This document shows positions 34,039-44,256 of a stretch of DNA of 64,000 bases, in pieces. Under the pieces are notes generated by a model that worked only from the letters and a program-made list of their open reading frames with translations, made no database searches and had not been told where the DNA came from. The translations under genes and the position numbers were made by a program. This DNA is from Rhodococcus sp. IEGM 1409 (GTDB lineage: Bacteria; Actinomycetota; Actinomycetes; Mycobacteriales; Mycobacteriaceae). Where the stretch lies: positions 806,001-870,000 of the forward strand of contig NZ_JASHKN010000001.1 of assembly GCF_030056735.1 (NCBI RefSeq), read 5' to 3'. The stretch's first letter is position 1. Each line of letters begins with the position of its first letter.

Positions 34039-34787
34039 CAGTGAGCGTGAGAGTGACTGTGCCCGTGACCGTGTCCGTGGTCGTGTTCTTCTTCATCGGC
34101 GTGGAAGTGCGGTGCCATCGGTCCCGGATCCTGCGGGGTGTGACTACCCGCGCGATGAGCTGAGATGACCTGGCGAAGCCACGCACTGAGCTGGTCGATC
34201 GTGGCGTGATCCTTCTGGCTGAGCGCGAGAACGGGAAGTCCGTCACGGGCGGCCGTGGCATCGGCAACCATCTGGACCGCGTCGACGTCGACGTACGGGG
34301 CAAGGTCGATCTTGTTGACCACCAACAGATCTGCCCGCTCGATTCCGGGACCACCCTTGCGTGCGACGTCTCCGCCGCCGGCGACGTCGATGCAGAAGAT
34401 CTGGGCGTCGACCAGTGCCGGGCTGAACGTTGCGGTCAGGTTGTCGCCACCGCTTTCCACGATCACCATGTCGAGGGGATGGAACTGACGCTCGAGGTCT
34501 TCGACCGCAATGAGATTCGGTGTGACGTCGTCACGAATAGCCGTGTGCGGGCACGCGCCCGTCTCGACTGCGACGATGCGCTCGATCGGCAGAACGTTGG
34601 CGGCGCGCAACAGTCGCGCGTCCTCGTCGGTGTAGATGTCGTTGGTGACAACCGCAATCTCGAACTCCGACGCGAGCTCGCGACAGATGGTGGCGATGAG
34701 GGTACTTTTGCCGGTACCGACCGGTCCGGCGACGCCGAGCCTCAAACCTCTTGCAGCAGTGGCGGTGTTGTTCAGGTTGTCAAGCAC
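34038..34787 (-). CDS. ureG: Urease accessory GTPase UreG with C-terminal His tail
   Basis: The 249-residue GTPase drives nickel insertion into urease. The P-loop is '[12 protein letters not shown]'; the CPH metal motif is in '[13 protein letters not shown]'; '[20 protein letters not shown]' and 'VVNKIDL' (G4) follow. The last 15 residues, [15 protein letters not shown], form a His-rich stretch. In most UreG proteins such a tail is at the N terminus, and here the N terminus lacks it. No ureE is present, so the tail may store or hand over nickel (inference). It overlaps ureF by 8 bases. Confidence 0.94.
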   Translation of the reverse strand: MLDNLNNTATAARGLRLGVAGPVGTGKSTLIATICRELASEFEIAVVTNDIYTDEDARLLRAANVLPIERIVAVETGACPHTAIRDDVTPNLIAVEDLERQFHPLDMVIVESGGDNLTATFSPALVDAQIFCIDVAGGGDVARKGGPGIERADLLVVNKIDLAPYVDVDAVQMVADATAARDGLPVLALSQKDHATIDQLSAWLRQVISAHRAGSHTPQDPGPMAPHFHADEEEHDHGHGHGHSHSHAH

Positions 34788-35469
34788 GGAAAATCCTCCT
34801 GGATCGAGCGTGGTGTTCGAGTGACCATTGTTCGACCAACGGTCCTGTTGTTGCGGGTATATCTGTGACGCTGTCGACTGCTACTGCAGCCGCGGCGACG
34901 GTTTCGATGGTCGAGGCGGCTCGGAGCAGCCATTCGACCGGTTCTGCCGGATCCACCGGCAGTAGCTTCAATGCTGCCGACGCCACCGTTTGAGCGTCGT
35001 CGTACAGACAGGATCTAGCTGCCTGTAGGTCGTCCATCCCGGAGATCGCCGTGAAGACTCCCAACGCGAGCGGACGCATCGGATGCCCGGGCAGGGCCAT
35101 GAGTATCTGCACCGCGGGGTGTTGCGGCCACAACCGCGACGCCAGCCTTGCCAGCCCACGTCCAAGCTGAATCGACGCCTCACGAAGCGGCGCGCTGGGG
35201 GTACGAGCGAGCAGTTCCCTCGAGATGTCCTCGAGTTCGCCTGCACTACCCGCGCTTACGGCCCAACGCCGCGTGACCACCGTTGCAGCGGCCTCGACCA
35301 GTCCCACTGTTTCGAGTCGACCCCGGATGAAATCCGGGACCTGACTCTGCAGGAGTCCGCCCACCAGTGCCGGTTCCAACCCCGACGAGTGCGCGTGACC
35401 GCCCGTAGGCAGACGCCCGTCTGCCAAGAGCATCGACGCTATCTCGGCAGACGCCATCTCGATTGACAT
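34780..35469 (-). CDS. ureF: Urease accessory protein UreF
   Basis: The 229-residue all-helical protein begins its core with '[22 protein letters not shown]', the UreF hallmark. It acts as a GTPase-gating partner of UreG in the UreDFG complex. It lies four bases after ureC and overlaps ureG. Confidence 0.9.
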   Translation of the reverse strand: MSIEMASAEIASMLLADGRLPTGGHAHSSGLEPALVGGLLQSQVPDFIRGRLETVGLVEAAATVVTRRWAVSAGSAGELEDISRELLARTPSAPLREASIQLGRGLARLASRLWPQHPAVQILMALPGHPMRPLALGVFTAISGMDDLQAARSCLYDDAQTVASAALKLLPVDPAEPVEWLLRAASTIETVAAAAVAVDSVTDIPATTGPLVEQWSLEHHARSRRIFRA

Positions 35470-35473
35470 GGTT

Positions 35474-37183
35474 TCAGAACAGCATGTAGCGCTGAGCCAT
35501 CGGCACTACGTCAACGGGGTTGGGCACGATGAGGTCGCCGTTGACCTTGATGGCAAACGTCTCCGGATCGACGTCGATGGACGGCAGTGCCGTGTTGTTC
35601 GGCATATCCGCTTTGGTGAGGTGCCGAGTCGGCCGGACGCCGGTGAGGGTGCGGGTGAGACCGAGACGATCGGCCAAACCGTCCTCGATGGCCATCGGCG
35701 AGACGAACGTCGTGGACAGGTGCGGCGCCGATCCCGGAGTTGCCGCGATGGCCGGGCGAACGAACACCGGCTGTGGGGTCGGGATCGCAGCGTTCGGATC
35801 ACCAAGCGGCGCAGCAACTATCGCCCCACCCTTGATCACGGCAGAAGGACGGACACCGAAGAACGCGGGATCCCACAGAACCAGGTCCGCCATCTTCCCG
35901 GCCTCGACCGATCCGATTTCGTGATCGATACCGTGCGCAACTGCAGGGCAGATCGTGTACTTGGCGACGTAGCGCCGCGCACGCTCGTTGTCGGCCGGCA
36001 TGCTGGTGCCCAGCTTTCCGTACTGGGCCTTCATGACGTGGGCCACCTGCCACGTCCGCAGGGTCACCTCGCCGATACGGCCCATAGCCTGGGCGTCGGA
36101 CGAGGTGATGGAGATAGCTCCGATGTCGTGCAGAAAGTCTTCCGCCGCAATCGTTGTCGGGCGGATTCGAGACTCGGCAAAGGCGAGATCCTCCGGAACC
36201 CGGGGATTGAGCGCATGGCACACGATGAGCATGTCGAGGTGCTCGGCAACCGTGTTGACGGTATGCGGCAGCGTCGGATTGGTCGATGCCGGAAGAACGT
36301 TCGGCTCACCGGCTGTCACGATGATGTCCGGTGCGTGCCCGCCGCCGGCACCTTCCGCATGGAATACGTGGATTCCGCGTCCGGCGATCGCGTCCAAAGT
36401 GTGCTGTACGTAACCGGTTTCATTGAGGCTGTCGGCGTGCAGCGCTACCTGGAGGCCGAACTCGTCGGCTGCTCGCAGAGCGGCGTCGATCGCGGCCGGA
36501 GTGGAACCCCAGTCCTCGTGAACCTTGAATCCGCCTGCGCCCGCGAGAGCTTCCTGGCGCATGGCCTCATGGCTGACTGTGCTGCCCTTCCCGAGAAGAA
36601 GAACGTTGAGCGGGATGTGGTCGAGGGCCCGATGCATCATCGTCAGCGACCAGGCGCCGGGCGTGACAGTGGTTGCCTTGCTTCCCTCGGTGGGGCCCGT
36701 CCCGCCGCCCGCCACCGTCGTCGTACCGGTGGCGAGTGCTTCCATCATCTCGACTTCACTGAGGAAGTGCACGTGAGTGTCGATCGCACCCGCAGTGAGG
36801 ATCTTTCCCTCGCCGGCGATCACGTCGGTGCTCGGCCCGATGAGCAACTTGGGGTGCACACCGTTCATGATGTCTGGGTTACCGGACTTGCCGATCGCAA
36901 CGATGCGTCCGTCGCGAATTCCGACGTCTGCCCGGACAATTCCCCAGTGATCGAGAATGACCGTGTTGGTGATGACGACGTCGAGAGCGCCCTGGTCGCG
37001 AGTGGTCAGGCCCTGGCCCATCGACTCGCGGATGCTCTTACCGCCGCCGAAGACCATCTCGTCGCCGGTCGCGGTGTAGTCGTGCTCGATCTCGATCCAC
37101 AGATCCGTGTCGGCCAAACGGATCTGGTCGCCTGCGGTCGGGCCGTACAGGGAGGCGTAACCGCGTCGATCGATCCTGCTCAT
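35474..37183 (-). CDS. ureC: Urease alpha subunit UreC
   Basis: The 569-residue nickel enzyme subunit hydrolyses urea to ammonia and carbamate. Metal ligands are visible: His137 and His139 in 'DTHVHF', the carbamylated Lys220 in '[15 protein letters not shown]', His249, His275 ('[11 protein letters not shown]') and Asp363 ('TSSDAQA'). The flap motif reads '[15 protein letters not shown]': Cys322 and His323 are kept, but the second His of the usual CHHL is Ala. It overlaps ureB by 4 bases. Confidence 0.96.
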   Translation of the reverse strand: MSRIDRRGYASLYGPTAGDQIRLADTDLWIEIEHDYTATGDEMVFGGGKSIRESMGQGLTTRDQGALDVVITNTVILDHWGIVRADVGIRDGRIVAIGKSGNPDIMNGVHPKLLIGPSTDVIAGEGKILTAGAIDTHVHFLSEVEMMEALATGTTTVAGGGTGPTEGSKATTVTPGAWSLTMMHRALDHIPLNVLLLGKGSTVSHEAMRQEALAGAGGFKVHEDWGSTPAAIDAALRAADEFGLQVALHADSLNETGYVQHTLDAIAGRGIHVFHAEGAGGGHAPDIIVTAGEPNVLPASTNPTLPHTVNTVAEHLDMLIVCHALNPRVPEDLAFAESRIRPTTIAAEDFLHDIGAISITSSDAQAMGRIGEVTLRTWQVAHVMKAQYGKLGTSMPADNERARRYVAKYTICPAVAHGIDHEIGSVEAGKMADLVLWDPAFFGVRPSAVIKGGAIVAAPLGDPNAAIPTPQPVFVRPAIAATPGSAPHLSTTFVSPMAIEDGLADRLGLTRTLTGVRPTRHLTKADMPNNTALPSIDVDPETFAIKVNGDLIVPNPVDVVPMAQRYMLF

Positions 37184-37650
37184 TCGGCTGTCCTCTCAAC
37201 TGTCGTCGCGGCGTCATCCGGTGAATCCGCCTCGACTGGAACATCACTCACGCGAACATTCACCGAGGACGCTCGCAAAGGCTCTTCGACCTCGACACCG
37301 GGTGTGCCGAACGGCATGACGGTCTTGGGCTCACGCGCATGCGTCGGCAGGTCTTCGTCCGGCACGATCTGCAGGCCCGGAACCCTTTTGAGTCCGCCGA
37401 GCGCGATCAGTGTCACCGTTCTGCTGACCCCGGGTTCGAACCGAACCGACGTTCCCGAGGGGATGTCGAGCCGGAAACCGTCTGCCGCTTCGCGATCGAA
37501 GGTCAGCGCCGGGTTGGCGGCCGGCAGATGGAGATGCGAACCGATCTGGATGGGACGATCGCCGTCGTTGACGACGACCATCGTGATCTTTTCCGCGTCT
37601 GTGCCGAACTCGAGCGGTTCGGTGGACACACGAACCTCACCGGGAATCAT
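37180..37650 (-). CDS. ureB: Urease beta subunit UreB
   Basis: The 156-residue subunit starts at ATG 37650 with '[15 protein letters not shown]'. '[28 protein letters not shown]' in part is the beta-subunit hallmark. The core is about 105 residues; the extra 50 or so at the C terminus is acidic and of unknown use. It overlaps ureA and ureC, so the three are coupled. Confidence 0.93.
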   Translation of the reverse strand: MIPGEVRVSTEPLEFGTDAEKITMVVVNDGDRPIQIGSHLHLPAANPALTFDREAADGFRLDIPSGTSVRFEPGVSRTVTLIALGGLKRVPGLQIVPDEDLPTHAREPKTVMPFGTPGVEVEEPLRASSVNVRVSDVPVEADSPDDAATTVERTAE

Positions 37651-37949
37651 CGAATGGGCTCCGTCACGGTGACCAGCTTGCGACCGTCCGGGAAAGTGGC
37701 CTCCACCTGGACGTTTGCAATCATCTCGGGTACCCCTTCCATCACGTCGTCGCGGGTGAGCACTTGCCGACCGGCGTTCATCAGTTCCGCAACCGTCATT
37801 CCGTCCCGCGCGCGCTCGAGAATCCAACACGAGATCAGGGCCATCGCTTCGGGGTAGTTCAGCAGTACCCCGCGCTCGCGGCGGTCGCGGGCGACCATGC
37901 CCGCAACGCTCAGGAGCAGCTTTTCGGTATCTGAAGGGGTGAGGTGCAC
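37647..37949 (-). CDS. ureA: Urease gamma subunit UreA
   Basis: The 100-residue subunit starts at GTG 37949: '[17 protein letters not shown]', the family start. '[14 protein letters not shown]', '[21 protein letters not shown]' in part and '[16 protein letters not shown]' follow. GGAAGG lies upstream. The frame is open further, but this start gives the normal length. It is first in the ureABCFGD operon. Confidence 0.94.
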   Translation of the reverse strand: MHLTPSDTEKLLLSVAGMVARDRRERGVLLNYPEAMALISCWILERARDGMTVAELMNAGRQVLTRDDVMEGVPEMIANVQVEATFPDGRKLVTVTEPIR

Positions 37950-38164
37950 TGACAAGCCCTTCCGGTTGTGAAACGACATCGATCGACAGCGTGCTGTCGG
38001 GCCGAGATTAGCATTGCCCGAAGCGTCGTCAGTATCCACGAGATTCACATCGTCGGCTACTTCAGCGCCCACTCGGGGCACTTGCACTGCTCATCGAATT
38101 ATTCGGGCGCCCAACGACGCTCAGCCCTGTGCACCGGAGTGGGAACTATCACCACAACCAAAAA
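37950..38164. other. Urease promoter region
   Basis: There is no gene in 215 bases. It should hold the ureA promoter. A convincing GlnR box was not found by eye, though GlnR is encoded nearby. Confidence 0.5.
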
Positions 38165-38202
38165 GTTTCACCCCCGTCTCCTGTTGGAAACGGGGGTGAA
38201 AC
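38165..38202 (-). terminator. Terminator of the pst operon
   Basis: Perfect 13-bp arms GTTTCACCCCCGT and ACGGGGGTGAAAC with a 12-base loop are followed on the reverse strand by TTTTT. It separates pstB from the urease genes. Confidence 0.93.
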
Positions 38203-38242
38203 ATGGTCGTGCAGGACGCAATCCCGGGGCCGATCCCAGGAC

Positions 38243-39019
38243 CTATCCGAAGCGGCCGGAGATGTAGTCCTCGGTGGCCTTCTGCGTCGGGTTCGAGAAG
38301 ATCTTCTCGGTGTCGTCGATCTCTACGAGCTGACCGGGCTTACCGGTTGCCTCGAGGTTGAAGAAAGCCGTCTGGTCACTCACACGCGCAGCCTGCTGCA
38401 TGTTGTGCGTGACGATGACGATGGTGAAGTCCTTCTTCAGCTCGGTGATCAAGTCTTCGATCGCCAGAGTCGAGATCGGGTCGAGCGCGGAGCACGGTTC
38501 GTCCATGAGCAGCACGTCGGGTGAGACGGCAATGGCACGCGCGATGCACAGACGCTGCTGCTGACCGCCTGAGAGGCCGCCACCGGGCTTGTCGAGGCGA
38601 TCCTTGACCTCGTTCCACAGGTTGGCGCCTCGCAGCGAACGCTCGGCCACCTCGTCGAGCTTCTTCTTGCTGCGCTCACCCTGCAACTTCAAGCCCGCGA
38701 CGACGTTGTCCCGGATGGACATGGTCGGGAACGGGTTGGGCCGCTGGAAGACCATGCCGATGGTCTTGCGAACACCGACGGGATCGACGTTCGAACCGTA
38801 GATGTCTTCACCGTCGAGCAAGACCGAACCCTCGACGCGTGCACCGGGAATCACCTCGTGCATGCGGTTGAGTGAACGAAGAACGGTGGACTTGCCGCAG
38901 CCGGACGGGCCGATGAAGGCGGTGACACTCCGGGGCGGGACGGACAGGCCCACATCGGCGACGGCGTGGAACTTGCCGTAGTAGATGTTGACGTCCTTGA
39001 GATCCAGACGCTTGGCCAT
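38243..39019 (-). CDS. pstB: Phosphate ABC transporter ATPase PstB
   Basis: The 258-residue ATPase has Walker A 'GPSGCGKST' (37-45), signature 'LSGGQQQRL', Walker B '[13 protein letters not shown]' and the switch His in '[13 protein letters not shown]'. It powers high-affinity phosphate import with PstSCA. It is last in pstSCAB. Confidence 0.96.
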   Translation of the reverse strand: MAKRLDLKDVNIYYGKFHAVADVGLSVPPRSVTAFIGPSGCGKSTVLRSLNRMHEVIPGARVEGSVLLDGEDIYGSNVDPVGVRKTIGMVFQRPNPFPTMSIRDNVVAGLKLQGERSKKKLDEVAERSLRGANLWNEVKDRLDKPGGGLSGGQQQRLCIARAIAVSPDVLLMDEPCSALDPISTLAIEDLITELKKDFTIVIVTHNMQQAARVSDQTAFFNLEATGKPGQLVEIDDTEKIFSNPTQKATEDYISGRFG

Positions 39020-39077
39020 TACCGGCTCCCTACTGAGTTGTTGACGCTGTTGAGTACGAACATGTTCCGAGGCCGCA

Positions 39078-39986
39078 TCACTTGCTTCTGACCTGCGAGA
39101 AGTGACCGATCAGCTTCGCGACGATGTTGAGGATCGCGATCAGCAGGATCAGGGTCAGTGCTGCGCCCCAGATGCGGTTGGTGCCGGCGTCGGTGGGGTT
39201 GTTCATCTCGGCGACCATGACGGAAGGCAGAGTACCCATTTCGCCGTTGAACAGATCGAAGTTGATGAACGGTGCGTAGCCGACGAGGATCAGCAGCGGT
39301 GCGGTCTCACCGAGGACGCGGGCCAGGGCCAGCATGACGCCGGTGATGATGCCGGGAAGTGCCGTCGGCAGCACGATTTTCGAGATGGTCTTCCACTTCG
39401 GCACACCGAGCGCGTACGACGCCTCTCGCAGATCCATCGGGACGATGCGCAGCATCTCCTCGGTGGAGCGGATGACGACCGGGACCATCAGAAGGACCAG
39501 AGCCAGCGACACGGCGAACGCGGACTTGGGGAAGCCGAAGGTCGCGATCCACAGGGCGTAGATGAACAGCGCGGCCACGATCGACGGGACACCGCTGAGG
39601 ATGTCGACCATGAACGTGGTGAGCTTGCCGAGCTTCGACTTCCGGTCGGCGTACTCCACCAGGTAGATCGCGACGAAGATACCGAGCGGGATGGAGAAGA
39701 CCGCGCACACGATGCCTTGCAGAAGGGTGCCGATCAATGCGTGATAGATACCGCCGCCGTCGGCCGACGCCGTCAATCCGCTGAGCGAGTTGGTGAACCA
39801 CGTCGGCGACGTCAGAGCGGGCAGGCCCTTGGCGATAACCGTGAAGAGCACCCAGACCAACGGGATGAGCGCGATGACAACTGCCAGGCTGACCAGGATG
39901 GTCGCGATGACGTCCTTGGCGCGACGACGGGCGCCGACGCCTTGGAAAGTGGGGGCCTTGACCGGCCGGTCCAGAGTGGAGGTCAT
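39078..39986 (-). CDS. pstA: Phosphate ABC permease PstA
   Basis: The 302-residue membrane protein has six membrane segments and the inner-membrane component motif '[21 protein letters not shown]' (EAA loop). It starts '[16 protein letters not shown]'. It lies 4 bases after pstC. Confidence 0.95.
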   Translation of the reverse strand: MTSTLDRPVKAPTFQGVGARRRAKDVIATILVSLAVVIALIPLVWVLFTVIAKGLPALTSPTWFTNSLSGLTASADGGGIYHALIGTLLQGIVCAVFSIPLGIFVAIYLVEYADRKSKLGKLTTFMVDILSGVPSIVAALFIYALWIATFGFPKSAFAVSLALVLLMVPVVIRSTEEMLRIVPMDLREASYALGVPKWKTISKIVLPTALPGIITGVMLALARVLGETAPLLILVGYAPFINFDLFNGEMGTLPSVMVAEMNNPTDAGTNRIWGAALTLILLIAILNIVAKLIGHFSQVRSK

Positions 39987-39989
39987 GGG

Positions 39990-41081
39990 TCAGTCCTTCT
40001 TTCCGGCGATCACTGCGCGGGCAGCCGCGTTGACGACGAAGGTCAGCACGAACAGCACCAGTCCGGCCGCGATGTACGCGCCTGCCTGGATGTCGTTGTT
40101 GAACTCCGCGTAGCCGAGGGCGATCTTGGAGGCGATGGTCGAGCCGCCGTCGAACAGCGACCAGCCGAAGGCCTGAGAGGTGGTGCGCAGGATCAGGTAC
40201 AGCGCCATCGTTTCACCGAGTGCGCGTCCGAGACCGAGCATCGATCCGCTGATGTAGCCGGACTTACCGAATGGGATGACCGTGGTGCGCACAACTTCCC
40301 AGCGCGTGGCGCCGAGGGCGAGTGCAGCTTCGATCTGTGATCGCGGAGTTTGGATGAACACCTCGCGGGTCACTGCGGTGATGACCGGAAGGATCATCAC
40401 GGCCAGGACGATGCCTGCGGTGAAGATGGTGCCGCCGCCGGTGATCGATCCGCTGCCGTCGGCGAAGAGCGGGAACCAGCCGAACGTCTTGTTGAGCCAC
40501 ACTGCGGCCGGGGTGATCGCCGGGGCGAACACGAGAAGTCCCCACAGGCCGTAGACGATGGACGGCACTGCCGCGAGGAGATCGATCGTGTACGACAGCG
40601 GCCGGGTGAGCCACTTGGGTGAGTACGAGGTCAGGAAGATCGCGATACCCAGTGCGATCGGCATCGCGAGCACCAGCGCGAAGAGCGAGACGAGGACCGT
40701 GACCTGGAAGAGGTCGAGGACACCGAATGCCATCTCGTTGATGTTCTGCGTCACCCACTGGGAGCTGGTCAGGAAGTTGACCTGGTTCCGGCTCAGTGCG
40801 GGGATCGCCCGCCAGATCAGGAACGCACCGATCGCCGCGATGACGACGGTGATGAAGATGGCCGAACCGGAAGCGAGCGAGCTGAAGATGCGGTCGCCCG
40901 GACGGGTCACGGTCTTTGCTGTGCCGGTACCCGGGCCGTCACCCTTCGGTGACTGCTCGGTGGCCTGGGCCTTGGTGGAAGTAATCGTGTCCTCCGTGGT
41001 GCCGTTCGGACCGCCCACCCCGGCCCCGCTGGTTGCGGGGCCGGGAGAACGAGATGTCGAGGTGATGGGCGCGTCACTCAT
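39990..41081 (-). CDS. pstC: Phosphate ABC permease PstC
   Basis: The 363-residue permease has a long polar, Gly/Thr/Pro-rich N-terminal tail (about 1-60) before six membrane segments. The EAA loop is 'EAALALGATRWEVVRTTVIP'. It pairs with PstA to form the channel. Confidence 0.95.
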   Translation of the reverse strand: MSDAPITSTSRSPGPATSGAGVGGPNGTTEDTITSTKAQATEQSPKGDGPGTGTAKTVTRPGDRIFSSLASGSAIFITVVIAAIGAFLIWRAIPALSRNQVNFLTSSQWVTQNINEMAFGVLDLFQVTVLVSLFALVLAMPIALGIAIFLTSYSPKWLTRPLSYTIDLLAAVPSIVYGLWGLLVFAPAITPAAVWLNKTFGWFPLFADGSGSITGGGTIFTAGIVLAVMILPVITAVTREVFIQTPRSQIEAALALGATRWEVVRTTVIPFGKSGYISGSMLGLGRALGETMALYLILRTTSQAFGWSLFDGGSTIASKIALGYAEFNNDIQAGAYIAAGLVLFVLTFVVNAAARAVIAGKKD

Positions 41082-41149
41082 GTGCGCTCACGTTCCTTCA
41101 CGTCTGAATGTAGATCCATGGGCTTGTCCGCACGAGTCCGCAGGTCAGC

Positions 41150-42268
41150 TCAGCTGATTGCCGAGATGGATGCGTTGAGTCGATCCTGGACGTTCGAGGG
41201 CAGCGGAACGTAGCCCTGCTCGGCCAGGTTGGCCTGTCCTTCGTTTGCTGCGCTGGTCAGGAACGACTTCACAGCTGCGGAGGTGTCGGCGTCGTAGCCC
41301 TTGGAGCAGACGATCGAGTAGGTGGCGAGAACGAGCGGGTACGCGCCGGCTTCGTTGGTCTTGAAGATCGACGCGAGGTCGAGCGTCAGGTCGCCGGTGG
41401 CGTCGGACTTGAACTTGGCACCGGCGATCGACTTGGCAGCCGAATCGTTGGTCAGTGCGACTGCCTCGGAGCCGGTGTTGATCTCGGCAACCGAGAGCTT
41501 GTTCTGATCCGCGAACGACTTCTCGACGTAGGTGATCGAACCCGGTGCGGTGGATACTGCCTGTGCTACTCCGGCCGAACCCTTGGCGCCCTCACCGACG
41601 CCACCGGTGAAGTCGGAGCCTGCACCTGAGGTCCAAGCACCGTTCGATGCCGCGTCGAGGTACTTCTGGAAGTTGTCCGTGGTGCCCGAGGAATCGGAGC
41701 GGATCACGGCGGTGATCTTCTCGTCAGGAAGCGTTGCGCCGGAATTGAGCGCGGCGATTGCCGGATCGTTCCAGTTGGTGATGCCACCGTTGAAGATCTT
41801 CGCGAGAACCTCTGCGTTGAGAACGAGCTTGTCGACGCCGTCGAGGTTGTATGCAACTGCGATGGGGCCGAAGACGAGGGGAAGGTTCCAGGCTTCGCCG
41901 CCGACGCAACGCTCCTTGGCCTTGTCCGCCTGCTCGTCCTTGATGGCCGAGTCGGAGCCGGCGAAGTCGATCTGCTTGGCGATGAACTGCGTACGTCCGT
42001 CACCCGAACCGCTGGGGTTGTAGGCGACGTTGACTGTCTTGCCCTTTTCCTGGCACACGGAGATGTAGGTGGAGACGAACTGGTCCATGGCGTTCTTCTG
42101 TGCCGAGGAACCAGCGGCAGAGAGGTTGCTCTTGCCTTCGCACGTTGCGTTCGATGCGGACGCGTCCACACCCGTCGACGACGAGTTGTTGTCGCTGCCA
42201 CATGCGGCCAAGGTCATGGCGCCCACGGCCACTACACCGAGCAGGGCACCACTGCGCTTGAGATTCAC
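41150..42268 (-). CDS. pstS: Phosphate-binding lipoprotein PstS
   Basis: The 372-residue lipoprotein starts at GTG 42268 with GGAGG upstream; the frame is open to 42406, but this start gives a lipoprotein signal with lipobox LAAC (Cys23). Phosphate-binding motifs are 'AAGSSAQKNAMDQF', 'YNPSGSGDGRTQF', 'FAGSDSAIKD' and 'RSDSSGTTDNFQKYL'. It captures phosphate outside the membrane for PstCAB. Confidence 0.96.
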   Translation of the reverse strand: MNLKRSGALLGVVAVGAMTLAACGSDNNSSSTGVDASASNATCEGKSNLSAAGSSAQKNAMDQFVSTYISVCQEKGKTVNVAYNPSGSGDGRTQFIAKQIDFAGSDSAIKDEQADKAKERCVGGEAWNLPLVFGPIAVAYNLDGVDKLVLNAEVLAKIFNGGITNWNDPAIAALNSGATLPDEKITAVIRSDSSGTTDNFQKYLDAASNGAWTSGAGSDFTGGVGEGAKGSAGVAQAVSTAPGSITYVEKSFADQNKLSVAEINTGSEAVALTNDSAAKSIAGAKFKSDATGDLTLDLASIFKTNEAGAYPLVLATYSIVCSKGYDADTSAAVKSFLTSAANEGQANLAEQGYVPLPSNVQDRLNASISAIS

Positions 42269-42410
42269 CAAGATCCTCCGGAAATCGCTACCGCCACGCC
42301 CACGATCGGGCGGCGACATGAGATGCAGAATGATTGAAATCTGCATCAGGCAACACGGCGCTGCCCACAGAGAAAAGTAGGCGGGCGCGGTGTCCGGTTG
42401 GACCACACAT

Positions 42411-42428
42411 GGTTAACGGAGAATGAAC
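42411..42428 (-). promoter_or_regulatory. PHO-box-like repeat before pstS
   Basis: On the reverse strand GTTCATT, 4 bases, GTTAACC gives 11-base spacing of PHO-box-type half-sites, about 145 bases upstream of the pstS GTG. It fits control by a PhoP/RegX3-type regulator. Confidence 0.7.
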
Positions 42429-42461
42429 AGACCAGACATTTCTGCGTGTTCGACTGTGACG

Positions 42462-43361
42462 TCAGCGTACGCGGGCGTAAGCCATGTCCACGTGGAACCG
42501 ATCGAAGCCGAGACGCTCGTACGTGTGCAGGGCGGCAGTGTTGTCGCCCTCGACGTAGAGAAGGACGGTTCCGAGGCCGCGATCACGCAGGTAATGCATG
42601 CCCGCGAGAGTCAGCACCCGGCCGAGACCGCGTCCCTGTGCCGCAGGATCGATACCCACGACGTACACCTCACCCAGCTCGGGATCGTCACCTTCAGGCG
42701 CGTGCACCTTGGTCCAGTGAAAGCCGAGAAGAGTATCGGGATCGGTGTCCGCGAAGGCCATGAACAGACCGGCGGGGTCGAACCACCCTTCTGCCGTTCT
42801 CTCGTCGATCTCCGACTGGGTCCAGCCGCCCTGCTCGGGATGCCAGGAGAACGCCGCATTGTTGACGCGAAGGATCTCGGAATCGTCTTCGGGACCGCGA
42901 TACGTCCGCATCGTCATACCTTCGGGCACAACAATTTCCGGAAGCTGCGGAGCATCGAGGGGTCGACGCAGCTGGAGGAGCTCACGAACGCTGACCAGAT
43001 CGAGACTCTTGGCGAATTCCGCTGCAGCGTCGATGTTTCCGTGTGCCCAGACGCGCGTGCCTGAACGACCCTCGTCGAATACCGCTGCGGCAAGCCTGGT
43101 TCCGATGCCGCGGCGCCGCGCCTGCGGGGCGACCACCAACTCGGCCATGTCGGGATGCTCGCCCGAACCGGCTTGCAGCTGTGCGTAACCCACGACGGCA
43201 TCGCCGTCGACCTCGAGGAAGTGCCGCGCTGCACCGCGTCCGGCAACGGCATGGCGCCCCTGCTCCGACACCGGCGCCTTGCCGTCGAACTCGGTCGCGC
43301 GATCGAGCAGCGCGGAAACCTGCTCGGCGGATCCGGCCGGCAGCGAATCGGTCCAACCCAT
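42462..43361 (-). CDS. mshD: Mycothiol synthase MshD
   Basis: The 299-residue protein has two GNAT domains. Acetyl-CoA binding is visible as 'VVAPQARRRGIGTRLAAAV' (N half) and 'VVGIDPAAQGRGLGRVLTLAG' (C half). It acetylates the Cys amine of Cys-GlcN-Ins, the last step of mycothiol synthesis. ATG 43361 follows the glnR stop by one base, so they are one operon, as in mycobacteria (Rv0818-Rv0819). Confidence 0.95.
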   Translation of the reverse strand: MGWTDSLPAGSAEQVSALLDRATEFDGKAPVSEQGRHAVAGRGAARHFLEVDGDAVVGYAQLQAGSGEHPDMAELVVAPQARRRGIGTRLAAAVFDEGRSGTRVWAHGNIDAAAEFAKSLDLVSVRELLQLRRPLDAPQLPEIVVPEGMTMRTYRGPEDDSEILRVNNAAFSWHPEQGGWTQSEIDERTAEGWFDPAGLFMAFADTDPDTLLGFHWTKVHAPEGDDPELGEVYVVGIDPAAQGRGLGRVLTLAGMHYLRDRGLGTVLLYVEGDNTAALHTYERLGFDRFHVDMAYARVR

Positions 43362-43362
43362 G

Positions 43363-44115
43363 TCAGACCACCGAACCGTCGGCCGCGTCGTAGTCGACGT
43401 CTTCGTCGTCCTCGAACTGAACGGGAGCAGCTGCGCCGCCCTTGGCCCTGGTCGGACGCACTGCCTTGTATCCGACATTTCGGACTGTACCGATCAAGGA
43501 CTCGTATTCGGTGCCGAGTTTCGCCCGCAGACGACGCACGTGGACGTCGACCGTCCTGGTGCCGCCGAAGAAGTCGTAACCCCACACTTCCTGCAACAAC
43601 TGCGCACGGGTGAATACCCGCCCAGCGTGCTGTGCGAGGTACTTGAGCAGCTCGAATTCCTTGTAAGTCAAATCAAGGGGCCGCCCACGCAGTCGTGCCG
43701 TGTACGTCCCCTCGTCGATAACCAGTTCGCCCAGCGTGATCTTTCCCGACGCTTCCGGACTGGCCACACCGCCGCTGCGGGCGACCAACAACCGCAATCG
43801 GGCGTCCACCTCCGCCGGACCGGTACCGGGAAGCAGGATGTCGTCCAACCCCCAGTCGGCGTTGACTGCGACCAGTCCGCCTTCGGTGAGTACGGCGACC
43901 ACAGGTACTGCTGATCCCGTGCTTCCGAGCAGTCGACACAAACCGCGCGCTGCAGCAAGATCGGTGCGCGCATCCACCAACGCCACGTCCGCGGAACTCG
44001 CCTCGAGAAGCGAGGAAACCTCTGTGGGGGCAGGCCGAACCGAGTGCGCCAGCAACGCCAACGCCGGTAGTACAGCTTCCGGGTTGGGGTCGGAGGTGAG
44101 GAGGAGCAGTTCCAC
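43363..44115 (-). CDS. glnR: GlnR-type nitrogen regulator
   Basis: The 250-residue OmpR/PhoB-family protein has a degenerate receiver domain and a winged helix (about 125-225: '[20 protein letters not shown]', '[20 protein letters not shown]'). Asp48 ('ALVDAR') is kept, but typical phosphorylation-site neighbours are missing, as is usual for the orphan GlnR. It starts at GTG 44115 with AGGAGG. GlnR controls ammonium, nitrate and often urease genes; urease lies about 6 kb away. Confidence 0.9.
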   Translation of the reverse strand: MELLLLTSDPNPEAVLPALALLAHSVRPAPTEVSSLLEASSADVALVDARTDLAAARGLCRLLGSTGSAVPVVAVLTEGGLVAVNADWGLDDILLPGTGPAEVDARLRLLVARSGGVASPEASGKITLGELVIDEGTYTARLRGRPLDLTYKEFELLKYLAQHAGRVFTRAQLLQEVWGYDFFGGTRTVDVHVRRLRAKLGTEYESLIGTVRNVGYKAVRPTRAKGGAAAPVQFEDDEDVDYDAADGSVV

Positions 44116-44256
44116 ACGGCCTCCTATCTAGTAGCCCGCGCAACCCGCGAGGGCAACGCTCGAGTAGTTCGACGCTTTTGGTCGGTCACTACATTAGCGT
44201 GCCTGGTACCGGGGCCGTCGCACCGAACCCCGACCGGAGTCCGTCACAATGGTGCG

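Noticed and set aside
35468-37672. Very long open frame on the plus strand opposite ureC and ureB
   Set aside because: It mirrors the codon pattern of the real reverse-strand urease genes, whose protein motifs are unmistakable; no family is recognisable in the plus-strand translation.
37950-38160. GlnR box upstream of ureA
   Set aside because: Fragments like GAAAC occur, but not with the expected spacing on either strand; I could not defend a site.
39102-40340. Long plus-strand open frame opposite pstA/pstC
   Set aside because: It is rich in Asp/Arg/Gln/His as expected of a complementary-strand shadow; the pst genes explain the region.
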